A stretch of 64,000 nt of DNA from Butyrivibrio sp. WCD3002 (GTDB lineage Bacteria > Bacillota > Clostridia > Lachnospirales > Lachnospiraceae), in contig NZ_AUJO01000004.1 of NCBI RefSeq assembly GCF_000424265.1, positions 124,001 to 188,000 of the forward strand, written 5' to 3'. The position numbers were made by a program, and so were the translations under genes. The notes under the pieces were generated by a model. The model searched no databases. It was given only the letters and a program-made list of their open reading frames with translations, and was not told the DNA's origin. Positions 25,918 to 33,722 of the stretch are shown here, one piece after another. Every line of letters starts with the position of its first letter. Within the stretch, counting starts at the first letter, position 1.

Positions 25918-27174
25918 GTGTCTAAAGAGCGGAAGAAGGCTGGAAAGAGTGACTACATGACACCTGAGGATTTCAGAAAAGATTTCCCCATACTTGGAAA
26001 AGGGGACTACATTTATTTTGATAATGCTGCCACATCTCAGAGACCCACTGCGGTTGTGGATGCTATAAAGGATTTTTATGAAAATTCCAATGCAAATCCC
26101 TTAAGAGGTCTCTACGACTGGAGCGTTGACGCCACAGAGAGATATGAGCATGCAAGACAGGTGGTTGCTGACTTTATTGGAGCAGCATCTGCTGAGGAGA
26201 TCATATTTACCAGAAATACCACAGAATCCATGAATCTTGTGGCTTACAGTTATGGCCTTTCTAATGTAAATGAAGGCGATGAAGTGGTTATCACTGTGAT
26301 GGAGCATCATAGCAATATTCTTCCCTGGCAGATGGTGTGCCGTGAGAAAAAGGCAAAGCTCATCTATCTGGAGCCTGATGAAGAAGGCGTGATCACAGAG
26401 GCTGAATATAAGAGCAAGATTACTGATAAGGCAAAAATCGTGTCTATCGGGCATGTTTCAAATGTATTTGGAATAACCAATCCCGTTAAGGAGATTGCGG
26501 CTTACGCTCATGAAAAGGGCGCTACAGTTGTTATGGACGGTGCTCAGGCAGCTCCCCATATTCCTGTTAATGTGCAGGAGCTTGATGCTGATTTTTATGC
26601 ATTATCAGGACACAAGCTCATGGCTCCCATGGGAATCGGCGTACTTTATGGTAAAAAGGCTATTCTTGAGAATATGAAGCCATTCCTTACAGGCGGCGAG
26701 ATGATCGAGTATGTTACAAGAGAGGATGCCACTTATGCAGAGCTTCCTCATAAGTTCGAGGCAGGAACCGTCAATGCGGCAGGAGCTGTCGGATTAGAAG
26801 CAGCTATTAAATATCTTCAGAAGGTTGGCTTTGATTTTATAAGCAAGCAGGAAGAAAAACTCACTGTCCGCATGATGGAAGGCATGAAAAAGCTTTCTTA
26901 CATTAAGATTTATGGATCATCAGATCCTAAAAAGCACAGCGGAATAGTTACCTTCACAATGGATGGGGTTCATCCTCATGATATTTCCTCAGTTTTAAAT
27001 GATGATCATGTATGCGTAAGGGCAGGACATCACTGTGCGCAGCCTCTTATGCAGTTTATAGGTGCAGGATCAACGGCAAGAGCCAGTGTATATTTCTATA
27101 ATACAGAGGAAGAGGTAGACAGATTCTTAGAGCACCTTTCCAAGGTCCGCGCTGTTATGGGATATGAGGACTGA
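25918..27174 (+). CDS. sufS: Cysteine desulfurase SufS
   Basis: This PLP enzyme takes sulfur from cysteine for Fe-S cluster assembly. The PLP Lys is Lys233 in LSGHKLMAPMGIG; the sulfur-carrying Cys373 lies in VRAGHHCAQPL, the short loop of group II enzymes that hand sulfur to SufU. The length is 418 residues if the GTG at 25918 is used, which has AGGACGAGG before it. An ATG at 25957 (MTPEDFRKDFP) is an alternative that would remove a basic 13-residue extension. Confidence 0.95.
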   Translation: MSKERKKAGKSDYMTPEDFRKDFPILGKGDYIYFDNAATSQRPTAVVDAIKDFYENSNANPLRGLYDWSVDATERYEHARQVVADFIGAASAEEIIFTRNTTESMNLVAYSYGLSNVNEGDEVVITVMEHHSNILPWQMVCREKKAKLIYLEPDEEGVITEAEYKSKITDKAKIVSIGHVSNVFGITNPVKEIAAYAHEKGATVVMDGAQAAPHIPVNVQELDADFYALSGHKLMAPMGIGVLYGKKAILENMKPFLTGGEMIEYVTREDATYAELPHKFEAGTVNAAGAVGLEAAIKYLQKVGFDFISKQEEKLTVRMMEGMKKLSYIKIYGSSDPKKHSGIVTFTMDGVHPHDISSVLNDDHVCVRAGHHCAQPLMQFIGAGSTARASVYFYNTEEEVDRFLEHLSKVRAVMGYED

Positions 27175-27206
27175 TAATTATTTTAAGAAAGACAATTAAA
27201 ATAATG

Positions 27207-27249
27207 CCTTCTCCCTTGGGAGAAGGTGGCACGAAGTGCCGGATGAGGG
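27207..27249. repeat. Double-hairpin palindromic intergenic repeat
   Basis: A 20-base palindrome (27207-27226, CCTTCTCCC facing GGGAGAAGG) is followed by a second hairpin GGCAC-GAA-GTGCC (27228-27240) and the tail GGATGAGGG. The layout resembles small dispersed repeats that I have seen in gut Clostridia genomes. It lies between sufS and sufU and is transcribed with them. Only one copy occurs in this window. Confidence 0.65.
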
Positions 27250-27267
27250 TTTTAGAAAGGCAATATA

Positions 27268-27729
27268 ATGGATTTAAAGGGTTTATACAGAGAAATAGTT
27301 AACGAGCACAATTTAAGACCTGTACACAAGGGAGAGATGGAGAATCCCGATCTTGTGCTAAGGGGCGTAAACCCCAGCTGCGGAGATGATATTACATTGC
27401 AGCTGAAGGTAGTAGACGGCGTTATTGATGATGCAATGTTCAGCGGATCTGGCTGCGCTATTTCACAGGCTTCTGTGGATATGATGGCAGATCAGATCAT
27501 TGGCAGATCCAAAGAGGATGCAATTAAGCTCGCAGGAACCTTTATGGGAATGATCAAGGGTGAGATCAAAGAAGAAGAGCAGCTTGAAGAACTTGATGAG
27601 GCAGCAGCACTTCAGGATATTTCACACATGCCTGCCAGAGTAAAGTGCGCGGTACTTGGATGGAAGACTATGCAGGAGATGCTTGAGCATCCTGAAAAAG
27701 CCGGAAGTGTAAGCACAGAAGGCGAATGA
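27268..27729 (+). CDS. sufU: Sulfur-transfer/scaffold protein SufU
   Basis: A 153-residue IscU-like protein that accepts sulfur from SufS. The three zinc/sulfur ligands are visible as cysteines in NPSCGDD, GSGCAISQ and VKCAVLGW. SufU has an insertion of about 18-20 residues between the second and third Cys relative to IscU, here the acidic GEIKEEEQLEELDEAAAL stretch. Last gene of the suf operon. Confidence 0.95.
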   Translation: MDLKGLYREIVNEHNLRPVHKGEMENPDLVLRGVNPSCGDDITLQLKVVDGVIDDAMFSGSGCAISQASVDMMADQIIGRSKEDAIKLAGTFMGMIKGEIKEEEQLEELDEAAALQDISHMPARVKCAVLGWKTMQEMLEHPEKAGSVSTEGE

Positions 27730-27945
27730 AACCCGGAGCTGTGGTCATTAAAACCTGGGGAACAGATATCGGGAAATGTCAGATAATTATTTATATTATC
27801 AGATGTTGCGTAAACTATTGCCGCAACTCGCTAAATTATGTGATTAACAGGGAATTAATGAGGAGATTAAGTCCTTTTTTTATTTTTGCTGTTAATATAA
27901 AATTATTTTCGTGAGGGGAGAACTCGAAAAGGAGAAGAAGGGGAA
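27730..27945. other. Intergenic region after suf with small inverted repeats
   Basis: This 216-bp stretch has no convincing gene. A 62-codon frame at its start runs on from the end of sufU but has no family resemblance. GTTGCG...CGCAAC and GATAAT...ATTATC inverted repeats of 6 bp each are present. No clear terminator for the suf operon was found. Confidence 0.4.
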
Positions 27946-28731
27946 ATGAAAAGAGTTTTAGGAATAGTAATGGCAGCTGTACTTACAGTGTCATCACTAG
28001 GAGGGTTCGGAGGCCTTAAGGTTAAGGCAGCCGAGACAAATGTTTCGAGAGAAACAGCACTTGAAATCGGCAATGATGATTTTAAAACAGGTTCACTTAC
28101 AAAGGAAGAGTCAAAGGTTGGCCGCTGGTATAAGTTCACAAACTATTCTAATCAGTGTTCTTATGCTGAAGTAACAATGTCACAGACAGATGGAGACGTT
28201 TGACCTAATTTTGAGTTCTTCTACAAGAATGGCAAGAGTACCGGTCATTCAGGTTTCTTTACAGGTGACGGTGAGACAGTAGTTATCGGCATGGAAGCTC
28301 ATGAAACAATTTATCTTCACATCCACAGCGATGGTTGGAGAAGTGGTTTTTCAACTTACGTAAAGATCACTCTTGAAGAGCCAAATGATTTCAAAACAGT
28401 AAAGAAGACAGTTAAGTCAGGAAAGAACATTTACGGAACAATCGAGCATGATACTGATGTAGACGTTTTCAAGATTAAGCCTAAGAAGACAGGCACAATG
28501 ATAATTAAGATCACAAACAATGATCTTGGAAATGACTTATCTCACCTTAATTACACCGTATACAACAAATCTAAGAGAGCTAAGGCTAACGGCAGAGTTG
28601 ACTATGGTAAGACAACAAAGGTAAAGCTTAAGGTTAAGAAGAACCAGCCTATCTATGTAAAGCTTGATGGTTATTTCTTCTGTGCTCGCAGAGAAAACGG
28701 AACCTATGTAATAGGTACAAAGATTAAATAA
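27946..28731 (+). pseudogene. Secreted PPC-like domain protein broken by an in-frame TGA
   Basis: The frame from 27946 runs for 85 codons to TGA at 28201-28203, then stays open in the same frame to TAA at 28729. The whole reads as one 261-residue protein with a single internal stop at codon 86. It has a signal peptide (Lys-Arg start, hydrophobic core, cleavage near VKAAET). It also has two beta-rich modules like the bacterial pre-peptidase C-terminal (PPC) domain: GRWYKFTN before the stop and TDVDVFKIKPKKTGTM after it. Codon use and frame continuity after the stop indicate a recent nonsense change, a read-through codon, or a sequence error. A strong terminator follows. Confidence 0.75.
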
Positions 28732-28747
28732 TTAGAATGTTTTATGG

Positions 28748-28786
28748 CTCCCGGAATCATAATGATTTCGGGAGTTTTTATTTTTT
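28748..28786 (+). terminator. Terminator after the PPC-like gene
   Basis: A 10-bp stem with one G-U pair (28748-28757 with 28765-28774) has a 7-base loop and a run of eleven T in twelve bases. Confidence 0.9.
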
Positions 28787-28908
28787 GAGTGCATTTTTAA
28801 TTTTATGCGTGTAATTTTTTATTCTGCTGCATATATATTTAAGTAACAAGAAAAATTATATGTACGCTTAAAAAAATATTTCTTATGAGCGTGGCAAGGA
28901 GGGGAATA

Positions 28909-30288
28909 ATGCCAAAGCAGGAAGTAGTTGAGATCGAAAATAGAGATTATGAAATCAGACACTTAAACGGTGCGTATAATAAACTGTTTGGATTTCCAAA
29001 AGCGAATTATAACCTGGGTCAGCTTTCTGATCTGCTCGAAACACGTCTTGAAAATCAGAATCAGAAAAACGCTTTGAGAGCGTATATGAATGCAATAGCA
29101 AACGATGAAACAGGAACTGAGACACTGAACGCAGTAACAGTATTTAGTAAATTTTTAAAAGACGAGCTTGATACAAGAGGCCTTATGAGTGAACTTTCCA
29201 GACTAAGCAAAAGTAGTGTGGAGCAGATGACCTTTAACAGCCATGATAATCTTGATATTGTAATTGAGTATGCTGAAGAAGAGCTGAAAAAGCTTAATAA
29301 GGGTGAAAAAAAAGAACCTGTAAAGAAAATCAGTTTTAATGATATAAAGACTATGAAGCATGAAGAAGTGCTTGATGAGCCACAGCATGAGATTAATATT
29401 GATAAGCTTAATTTGGATGAAGACCAAAGGGATAAGTTTATTGAATCAAAGTATGATGTTGAAACTATCAGAGTAATGATCGAAGGAAAACTCAAGAGTG
29501 ACAATCAGAAGAAAGTTGTTAGAGCAGTACTGAACGGATGCTCGAAAAAAGGTTTTGATTGTGATGGTTTTCTCAAGAAATTCATTAAACACAGTAATGC
29601 TCTCATTAATGGCGATAAGTTAGCATCCACTTATATGGAGGATTTAGACAAAGAGCTTAAGTATGCAACTCATTTTAGTAAACACAGACCATTCCTGAGT
29701 GAAGCAGGAGAGCTTGCATCAAAAGAGGCTAACAAAAAGACACTTGGCAATGCGTCAAAAGTGAATGGATTTTTAGACAGTATGGATTCACAGAAGGATG
29801 AATTCCCGGCTGTAAGCAGAGAATCCTGTGAGTTTTTCCATACAATTACTGCAGATGCCAAAAATGCAAAGAGTGGCATTAGGAATTCAAAGCAATATAA
29901 GAGTTTTTATACGGAACTGAAAAAAGCATCGGAACTTATGGATAAGCTGTATTTGCTTTCAAATAATGGTGGAGAATCTATACGATTAACAGGAATTAAA
30001 AATAAAGATCTCAAAACGGATCTGCTTCCGTTTGCTAAGGATGGTAAGGTCATCAAACGCGAGGATATTATGACCGCCTACCAGCAGACTATGGAGAATG
30101 TTAAAAAATACGCCAAAGACTATGAGAATTATAAATTTAAGACTAAAACAGAAGATAAGAAAAGAGAACCCGGAAAGAAGCTGGTTAATTCAGACGACAA
30201 GAAAAAGCTTAAGCTGACAGCAGTCTTTACCGGTGAGAATGGCTATGACACATACATAAAGAAAAATAGTAAGAGTAAAGCATTATAA
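28909..30288 (+). CDS. Orphan helical protein with internal duplication, 459 aa
   Basis: I do not recognise the family. The protein is soluble, Lys/Glu/Asn-rich, very probably all-helical, with no signal peptide or membrane segment and few cysteines. Residues 42-63 (LLETRLENQNQKNALRAYMN...) and 190-211 (MIEGKLKSDNQKKVVRAVLN...) align with 8 of 22 identical positions and many conservative ones. Residues of about 40-110 and 183-256 therefore look like a duplicated module, separated by a Lys/Glu linker. The C-terminal 40 residues are strongly basic. An ATG at 28885 is in frame, but the AAGGAGGGG ribosome binding site points to the ATG at 28909. It stands alone between a terminator and repeat modules next to a tRNA. 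Confidence 0.7.
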   Translation: MPKQEVVEIENRDYEIRHLNGAYNKLFGFPKANYNLGQLSDLLETRLENQNQKNALRAYMNAIANDETGTETLNAVTVFSKFLKDELDTRGLMSELSRLSKSSVEQMTFNSHDNLDIVIEYAEEELKKLNKGEKKEPVKKISFNDIKTMKHEEVLDEPQHEINIDKLNLDEDQRDKFIESKYDVETIRVMIEGKLKSDNQKKVVRAVLNGCSKKGFDCDGFLKKFIKHSNALINGDKLASTYMEDLDKELKYATHFSKHRPFLSEAGELASKEANKKTLGNASKVNGFLDSMDSQKDEFPAVSRESCEFFHTITADAKNAKSGIRNSKQYKSFYTELKKASELMDKLYLLSNNGGESIRLTGIKNKDLKTDLLPFAKDGKVIKREDIMTAYQQTMENVKKYAKDYENYKFKTKTEDKKREPGKKLVNSDDKKKLKLTAVFTGENGYDTYIKKNSKSKAL

Positions 30289-30409
30289 CGCCACGCAAGA
30301 TTCGAATGGAAAGAGAGCCATGCCGACAAACTCGAAACCGCTGCGCTTCTGTCTTCGCTCCGCTTCGGGCGGCGCTAAACAGACGTCCCCCGGACGTCTA
30401 GCGCCCTCG

Positions 30410-30427
30410 TTGTCGCGGCATTCGCCG
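30410..30427 (+). repeat. Repeat unit copy 1
   Basis: TTGTCGCGGCATTCGCCG, identical to 30521-30538, 111 bp apart. It contains a small hairpin (CGGC facing GCCG). Each copy is followed by an A-rich stretch and a hairpin whose loop begins ATGTGAG. Confidence 0.85.
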
Positions 30428-30448
30428 TATAAAATAAAAGATATAGAT

Positions 30449-30480
30449 TCCCCTATGTGAGCAAGATTCGCACGAGGGGA
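30449..30480. repeat. Hairpin of module 1
   Basis: TCCCCT pairs with AGGGGA around a 20-base loop starting ATGTGAGCAA, with GTG and CAC able to pair inside the loop. The loop start matches that of the larger hairpin in module 2. Confidence 0.6.
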
Positions 30481-30520
30481 TGAGCCACGCAGATTCGAAA
30501 TTTACTACGTAAATTTCTCA

Positions 30521-30538
30521 TTGTCGCGGCATTCGCCG
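30521..30538 (+). repeat. Repeat unit copy 2
   Basis: Second identical copy of the 18-bp unit, leading into the long hairpin at 30545-30606. Confidence 0.85.
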
Positions 30539-30544
30539 CATATA

Positions 30545-30606
30545 AAAAATAGAAGGAAAAGTCTCTTATGTGAGTAAACTCCCAAGAGTCTTTTCCTTCT
30601 ATTTTT
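30545..30606. terminator. Long bidirectional hairpin downstream of tRNA-Lys
   Basis: A 23-bp stem (30545-30567 with 30584-30606) with one T-T mismatch encloses a 16-base loop starting ATGTGAGTAA. The stem ends in A runs on the left and T runs on the right, so it can terminate transcription in either direction. It is the likely terminator of tRNA-Lys on the minus strand and is unusually long for that job. Confidence 0.7.
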
Positions 30607-30679
30607 CCTGCGTGGCTCATTGCTGACGCGCAAAAAAAGTACCGCCCCATGGGATATACCCACAAAACAGTACTCGGCG

Positions 30680-30752
30680 TGCGCCTCCAGGGGCTCGAAC
30701 CCTGGACACCCTGATTAAGAGTCAGGTGCTCTACCAACTGAGCTAGAAGCGC
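30680..30752 (-). tRNA. tRNA-Lys (anticodon CTT)
   Basis: A 73-base cloverleaf on the minus strand. The acceptor stem is GCGCTTC with GAGGCGC (one G-U), the D arm is AGCTCAGTTGGTAGAGC, the anticodon stem CCTGA/TCAGG has loop CTCTTAA, and the T arm contains GGTTCGAGCCC. The anticodon CTT reads AAG. The discriminator is A and the CCA end is not encoded, so it is added by the CCA-adding enzyme (gene at 42068). Confidence 0.97.
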
Positions 30753-31034
30753 ATCTTTATTGGTGTTCGTGTCGCTGTCTCAACGACAAGTGATATATTA
30801 CTACGGATTTTTTAATAATGCAAGCATTTTTTTAAAAAATTTTCAATTTTTTATTTTTTTCTTAGAAATGGCTTAAAATGGCGCTTTTGATTTAATCATT
30901 AGCACTGTTTTTTTATATTATGACACAAAATTAAAAAAATAGTTCTCAAATTTTAAAGAGATGAGGAAGGAAAGCTTCTATATTTTTTTATAGAGAATGG
31001 TAACAATCTTTCAAATAGAGGAGGTGTGATATAA
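30753..31034. other. AT-rich intergenic region upstream of tRNA-Lys and the hydrolase gene
   Basis: A 282-bp stretch with long T and A runs. It contains the tRNA promoter on the minus strand. On the plus strand I see only an AGGAGG ribosome binding site for the next gene and no convincing promoter pair. Confidence 0.5.
30795..30823 (-). promoter_or_regulatory. Predicted tRNA-Lys promoter
   Basis: On the minus strand TTGCAT (30823-30818) and TAATAT (30800-30795) are 17 bases apart, placing the transcript start about 35 bases before the tRNA 5' end. Confidence 0.55.
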
Positions 31035-32726
31035 GTGGAACCTATTAGAGAAGTAGCCACGCACGAATATCCGGATGGGGGATATATTACGACAATGGAG
31101 ATCGAGGAGCATGAGATCTTTGTGTATCAGGGAAAAGATACCATGCACAGCGATGTTATCAATTACGGATTTTCTGCTCCGACACTGCTTGTTCTTGGGG
31201 ACAGTGCATTTAGCAGAGATGAGGCGGCAGAATATGCCAAAGAAAACGGACTTTCCGATATTGCAGGAGAAAACGGCGGTAGCGTTATATTCCTTAATCC
31301 GCAAAAGGGTAAGGGCTGGGATACAGAGCCTTACGGCTTATATGAGAAGGTGATGGGGAAATTAAAGCTTACCCAGTGGGGCTTTGATCATGGCATTGTC
31401 TATGATGACAAGATACCAAAGAACTTCTTTGAAGAGCAGATGAGGAAGGAGCATCCCCTTGAGGATGAGACACCTGAGTACTTTATCCTGGGAAGCTCTG
31501 TTGCGGTTTATGTTTTTGCAAAGGGAAAGGGTGCTGATTATATAGGAAGATTCTATTTAAAGCATGTTGAGGGAAGCACTTATCTTGGAGACCTTGGAGA
31601 AGGAGATCTCACGATAACGGCAGCATTACTTGAAAAAATGAATGAAGCTCCGATTATCACAAGCAAGGAAATACATCTGGTATCAGTGGGAAACGAGGAG
31701 ATAATAAATTCTGTTTTCTTAAGTAGCGGGGCTGTTGTAAACGTTTATAAGGAGCTTGATATAAGGGAGCAGTATGACGGCTGCATGGGCGATTATAAGC
31801 GTTGGAAGAACAGAGTAATGAAGGCTGACAACTGGCGAAAGGAGGGCATCGTAATGGAGCCGGAGACGCTGGTTGTCACCACCTGCGAAGACAATCATGC
31901 AAAGGGAATCAAAAGACCTGAGCATACGGTTGGAATCGTGAATTTCTATGGAAAGGACATGGATGTTCATGATGAGAAAAATAAAAAGCCTCTTATGCTT
32001 TGCTTCCACGGCGGCGGAGACAGCGCTGTTGCGACAGCTATGATAGGCGGATGGCCACAGATAGCCAAGGAGAACGGTTTTATTGTGAGTGCTGTTGAGA
32101 TGCATCTGGAAGTTCCCGCAACTGAGGTTATGGAAGTACTTGAGCATCTTAAGAAGGAATTTGCCATAGATGAGACAAAGATATATGCTACAGGCTTTTC
32201 CATGGGCGGAATAAAGAGCTGGGATCTGTATCAGGAATACCCCAAAGCCTTTGCGGGACTTGCTCCCATGAATGCAACTGTTGATGTGGGAGAAAATTCG
32301 CAGTTTGAGAAGATTGGCAAAGTAAACAGAGAGGTTATGGTGCCTGTTTTCTATAACGCAGGCGAAGAATCACCTCTTGCCGAACTTCCAAGACAGGAAG
32401 AGAAATGCTTTAACAGAATCAAATATCTGTTTGAAGTAAATAAGGTTAAGAAAACCTATGATGTTATGTTTGAAGATAAAGAGAGCTGGAAGGATCAGTG
32501 CTACGGTGTCGGCGGAGATATCACAAGGCAGTTTGACGATAAGGATTATCCCGAGTGCATAACAACTGTCAGATATTATGAAAGTGAGGATGGCGAAATT
32601 TATACAGCCCTTAGCTCAGTAAGTCATCATAAGCATGACATCAGACCAAATACCTGCAGGATCGCATGGGATTTCCTTAAGAAATTCAGAAGAACTGCTG
32701 ATGGCAAAATTGTAATAGAGAAATAA
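31035..32726 (+). CDS. Two-domain alpha/beta hydrolase (esterase-like)
   Basis: A 563-residue cytoplasmic protein with no signal peptide. Residues of about 310-555 form an esterase domain like polyhydroxybutyrate depolymerase or feruloyl/acetyl esterases: oxyanion strand LMLCFHGGGDS, nucleophile Ser389 in GFSMGG, catalytic His in SHHKHD. The first about 290 residues look like a second, degenerate copy: a strand SVIFLNPQKGKGW and an elbow-like GSSVAVYVFA lacking the final Gly of GxSxG. The start is a GTG with AGGAGG ten bases upstream. The next gene is a second esterase 38 bp on, followed by sugar uptake genes, so the substrate is probably an ester-decorated oligosaccharide. That substrate is inferred. 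Confidence 0.8.
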   Translation: MEPIREVATHEYPDGGYITTMEIEEHEIFVYQGKDTMHSDVINYGFSAPTLLVLGDSAFSRDEAAEYAKENGLSDIAGENGGSVIFLNPQKGKGWDTEPYGLYEKVMGKLKLTQWGFDHGIVYDDKIPKNFFEEQMRKEHPLEDETPEYFILGSSVAVYVFAKGKGADYIGRFYLKHVEGSTYLGDLGEGDLTITAALLEKMNEAPIITSKEIHLVSVGNEEIINSVFLSSGAVVNVYKELDIREQYDGCMGDYKRWKNRVMKADNWRKEGIVMEPETLVVTTCEDNHAKGIKRPEHTVGIVNFYGKDMDVHDEKNKKPLMLCFHGGGDSAVATAMIGGWPQIAKENGFIVSAVEMHLEVPATEVMEVLEHLKKEFAIDETKIYATGFSMGGIKSWDLYQEYPKAFAGLAPMNATVDVGENSQFEKIGKVNREVMVPVFYNAGEESPLAELPRQEEKCFNRIKYLFEVNKVKKTYDVMFEDKESWKDQCYGVGGDITRQFDDKDYPECITTVRYYESEDGEIYTALSSVSHHKHDIRPNTCRIAWDFLKKFRRTADGKIVIEK

Positions 32727-32764
32727 TCACATAAAACAATGTATGAAAAAAGAAGGGAGAAGAC

Positions 32765-33559
32765 ATGTCACTATTTCACATTAATTACTTTTCACAATCA
32801 CTTGCAAAGCTTACTGAGATTTACATTGTAGCTCCTGATGATGTTAACGAGCTTATGACGAAGGATAATCCGGCATACGATCGTCCGGCAAAGCTTCTTA
32901 TTTTGCTTCACGGATATTCGGGAAATGCTGCAGACTGGGTTACAGGAAGTCCTATCAGAGAGATGGCAGGAAAATACAATCTGGTTGTTGCAATGCCGTC
33001 AGGCGATAACAGCTTTTATCTGAATGCGAAGCACACAGGCGGAAAATATCAGACCTACATAGGAGAAGAGCTGGTTTCTTATGTAAGAAAGCTCTTTAAT
33101 CTTTCGGATAAGAGGGAGGATACCTTCATAGGAGGCTTCTCCATGGGCGGATTCGGTGCATTACATACAGGTCTTGAGTATCCTGAGACCTTCTCAAGGG
33201 TTATAGCACTGTCAAGTGCAAATATTGTTGAAGGACTTGCAATGATGCCGGATGATAATCCCATTGCCAATAAGGACTATTACAGACTGTGGTTTGGCGA
33301 TCTTGAAGAGGCAGCAAAAACTCATGCAAATCCCAGGGTGCAGCTTGAAGCCATTAAGGCAGAAGGTAAGATAGCTCCCGCCGTATGGATGGCATGCGGT
33401 ACAGAGGATTTTGGCTATGAAGGAAACAAGGCTCTTAGAGATCTGCTAAAAGAAAACGACATTGATGTTACTTATCATGAAGGTCCCGGTGAGCATAACT
33501 GGACATTCTGGAATTCATGCCTTGAGCCATCCCTTAAGTGGCTCTTTGGAATTGAATAA
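32765..33559 (+). CDS. Esterase of the EstA/tributyrin esterase type (esterase D fold)
   Basis: A 264-residue cytoplasmic serine esterase: oxyanion segment LLILLHGYSGN, nucleophile Ser126 in GGFSMGGFGA, catalytic His244 in GEHNW. The pattern fits the putative esterase family that includes acetyl and feruloyl esterases (CE1-like) and S-formylglutathione hydrolase. It has AGGGAGAAG as ribosome binding site and follows another hydrolase. I expect it to remove acetyl or other acyl groups from imported oligosaccharides. Confidence 0.87.
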   Translation: MSLFHINYFSQSLAKLTEIYIVAPDDVNELMTKDNPAYDRPAKLLILLHGYSGNAADWVTGSPIREMAGKYNLVVAMPSGDNSFYLNAKHTGGKYQTYIGEELVSYVRKLFNLSDKREDTFIGGFSMGGFGALHTGLEYPETFSRVIALSSANIVEGLAMMPDDNPIANKDYYRLWFGDLEEAAKTHANPRVQLEAIKAEGKIAPAVWMACGTEDFGYEGNKALRDLLKENDIDVTYHEGPGEHNWTFWNSCLEPSLKWLFGIE

Positions 33560-33722
33560 TTTAATAGATGTGTCAATTTTTAAAATCCATGAGTCATTAT
33601 TAGAAGTGGCGCAGGGGATATATCTATATACTTAAATCTAACAGGGGAGAACCCCCAAAACACGTATACCATTTGGTATCTGATGAAGGGTCAGATTTTC
33701 TTATGGAAAAAGGAGGATAACT
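33560..33722 (+). promoter_or_regulatory. Leader region of the sugar transport genes with palindrome
   Basis: ATACCATTTGGTAT (33666-33679) is a perfect 14-bp palindrome and could be an operator. GGGG-AGAA-CCCC (33644-33655) can form a small hairpin. A possible -10, TATACT (33627-33632), has no matching -35. Confidence 0.35.

Larger units (their letters stand above)
30289..30679. other. Gene-free repeat-rich region between the orphan gene and tRNA-Lys
   Basis: This 391-bp stretch holds several hairpins and two copies of a module. GGCGCT/AGACGTCC pairs with GGACGTCT/AGCGCC (30371-30405) with a 4-base bulge. An 18-bp unit recurs at 30410 and 30521. GAAATTTAC-TAC-GTAAATTTC is a perfect hairpin at 30497-30517. 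GAGCCACGCAG (30482-30492) is inverted as CTGCGTGGCTC (30608-30618). No open frame here has a recognisable product. Confidence 0.7.

Noticed and set aside
27726..27914. 62-codon frame overlapping the end of sufU
   Set aside because: It begins at the sufU stop by chance, has no family resemblance, no ribosome binding site of its own, and ends in AT-rich DNA.
28201..28203. TGA as a selenocysteine codon
   Set aside because: No suitable SECIS-like stem with a GU-containing loop follows at the expected distance; the protein family is not known for selenocysteine.
30289..30620. CRISPR array in the repeat region
   Set aside because: Only two copies of an 18-bp unit 111 bp apart, with conserved sequence parts between; no regular spacers and no cas genes.
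30453..30737. 94-codon minus-strand frame over the tRNA
   Set aside because: It is the translation of tRNA-Lys and the hairpin region; the start of the peptide is the familiar false product read across a tRNA gene.
27730..30752. Integrated element with att sites at tRNA-Lys
   Set aside because: No integrase gene and no second copy of the tRNA 3' end found by eye; kept only as a possible variable region.
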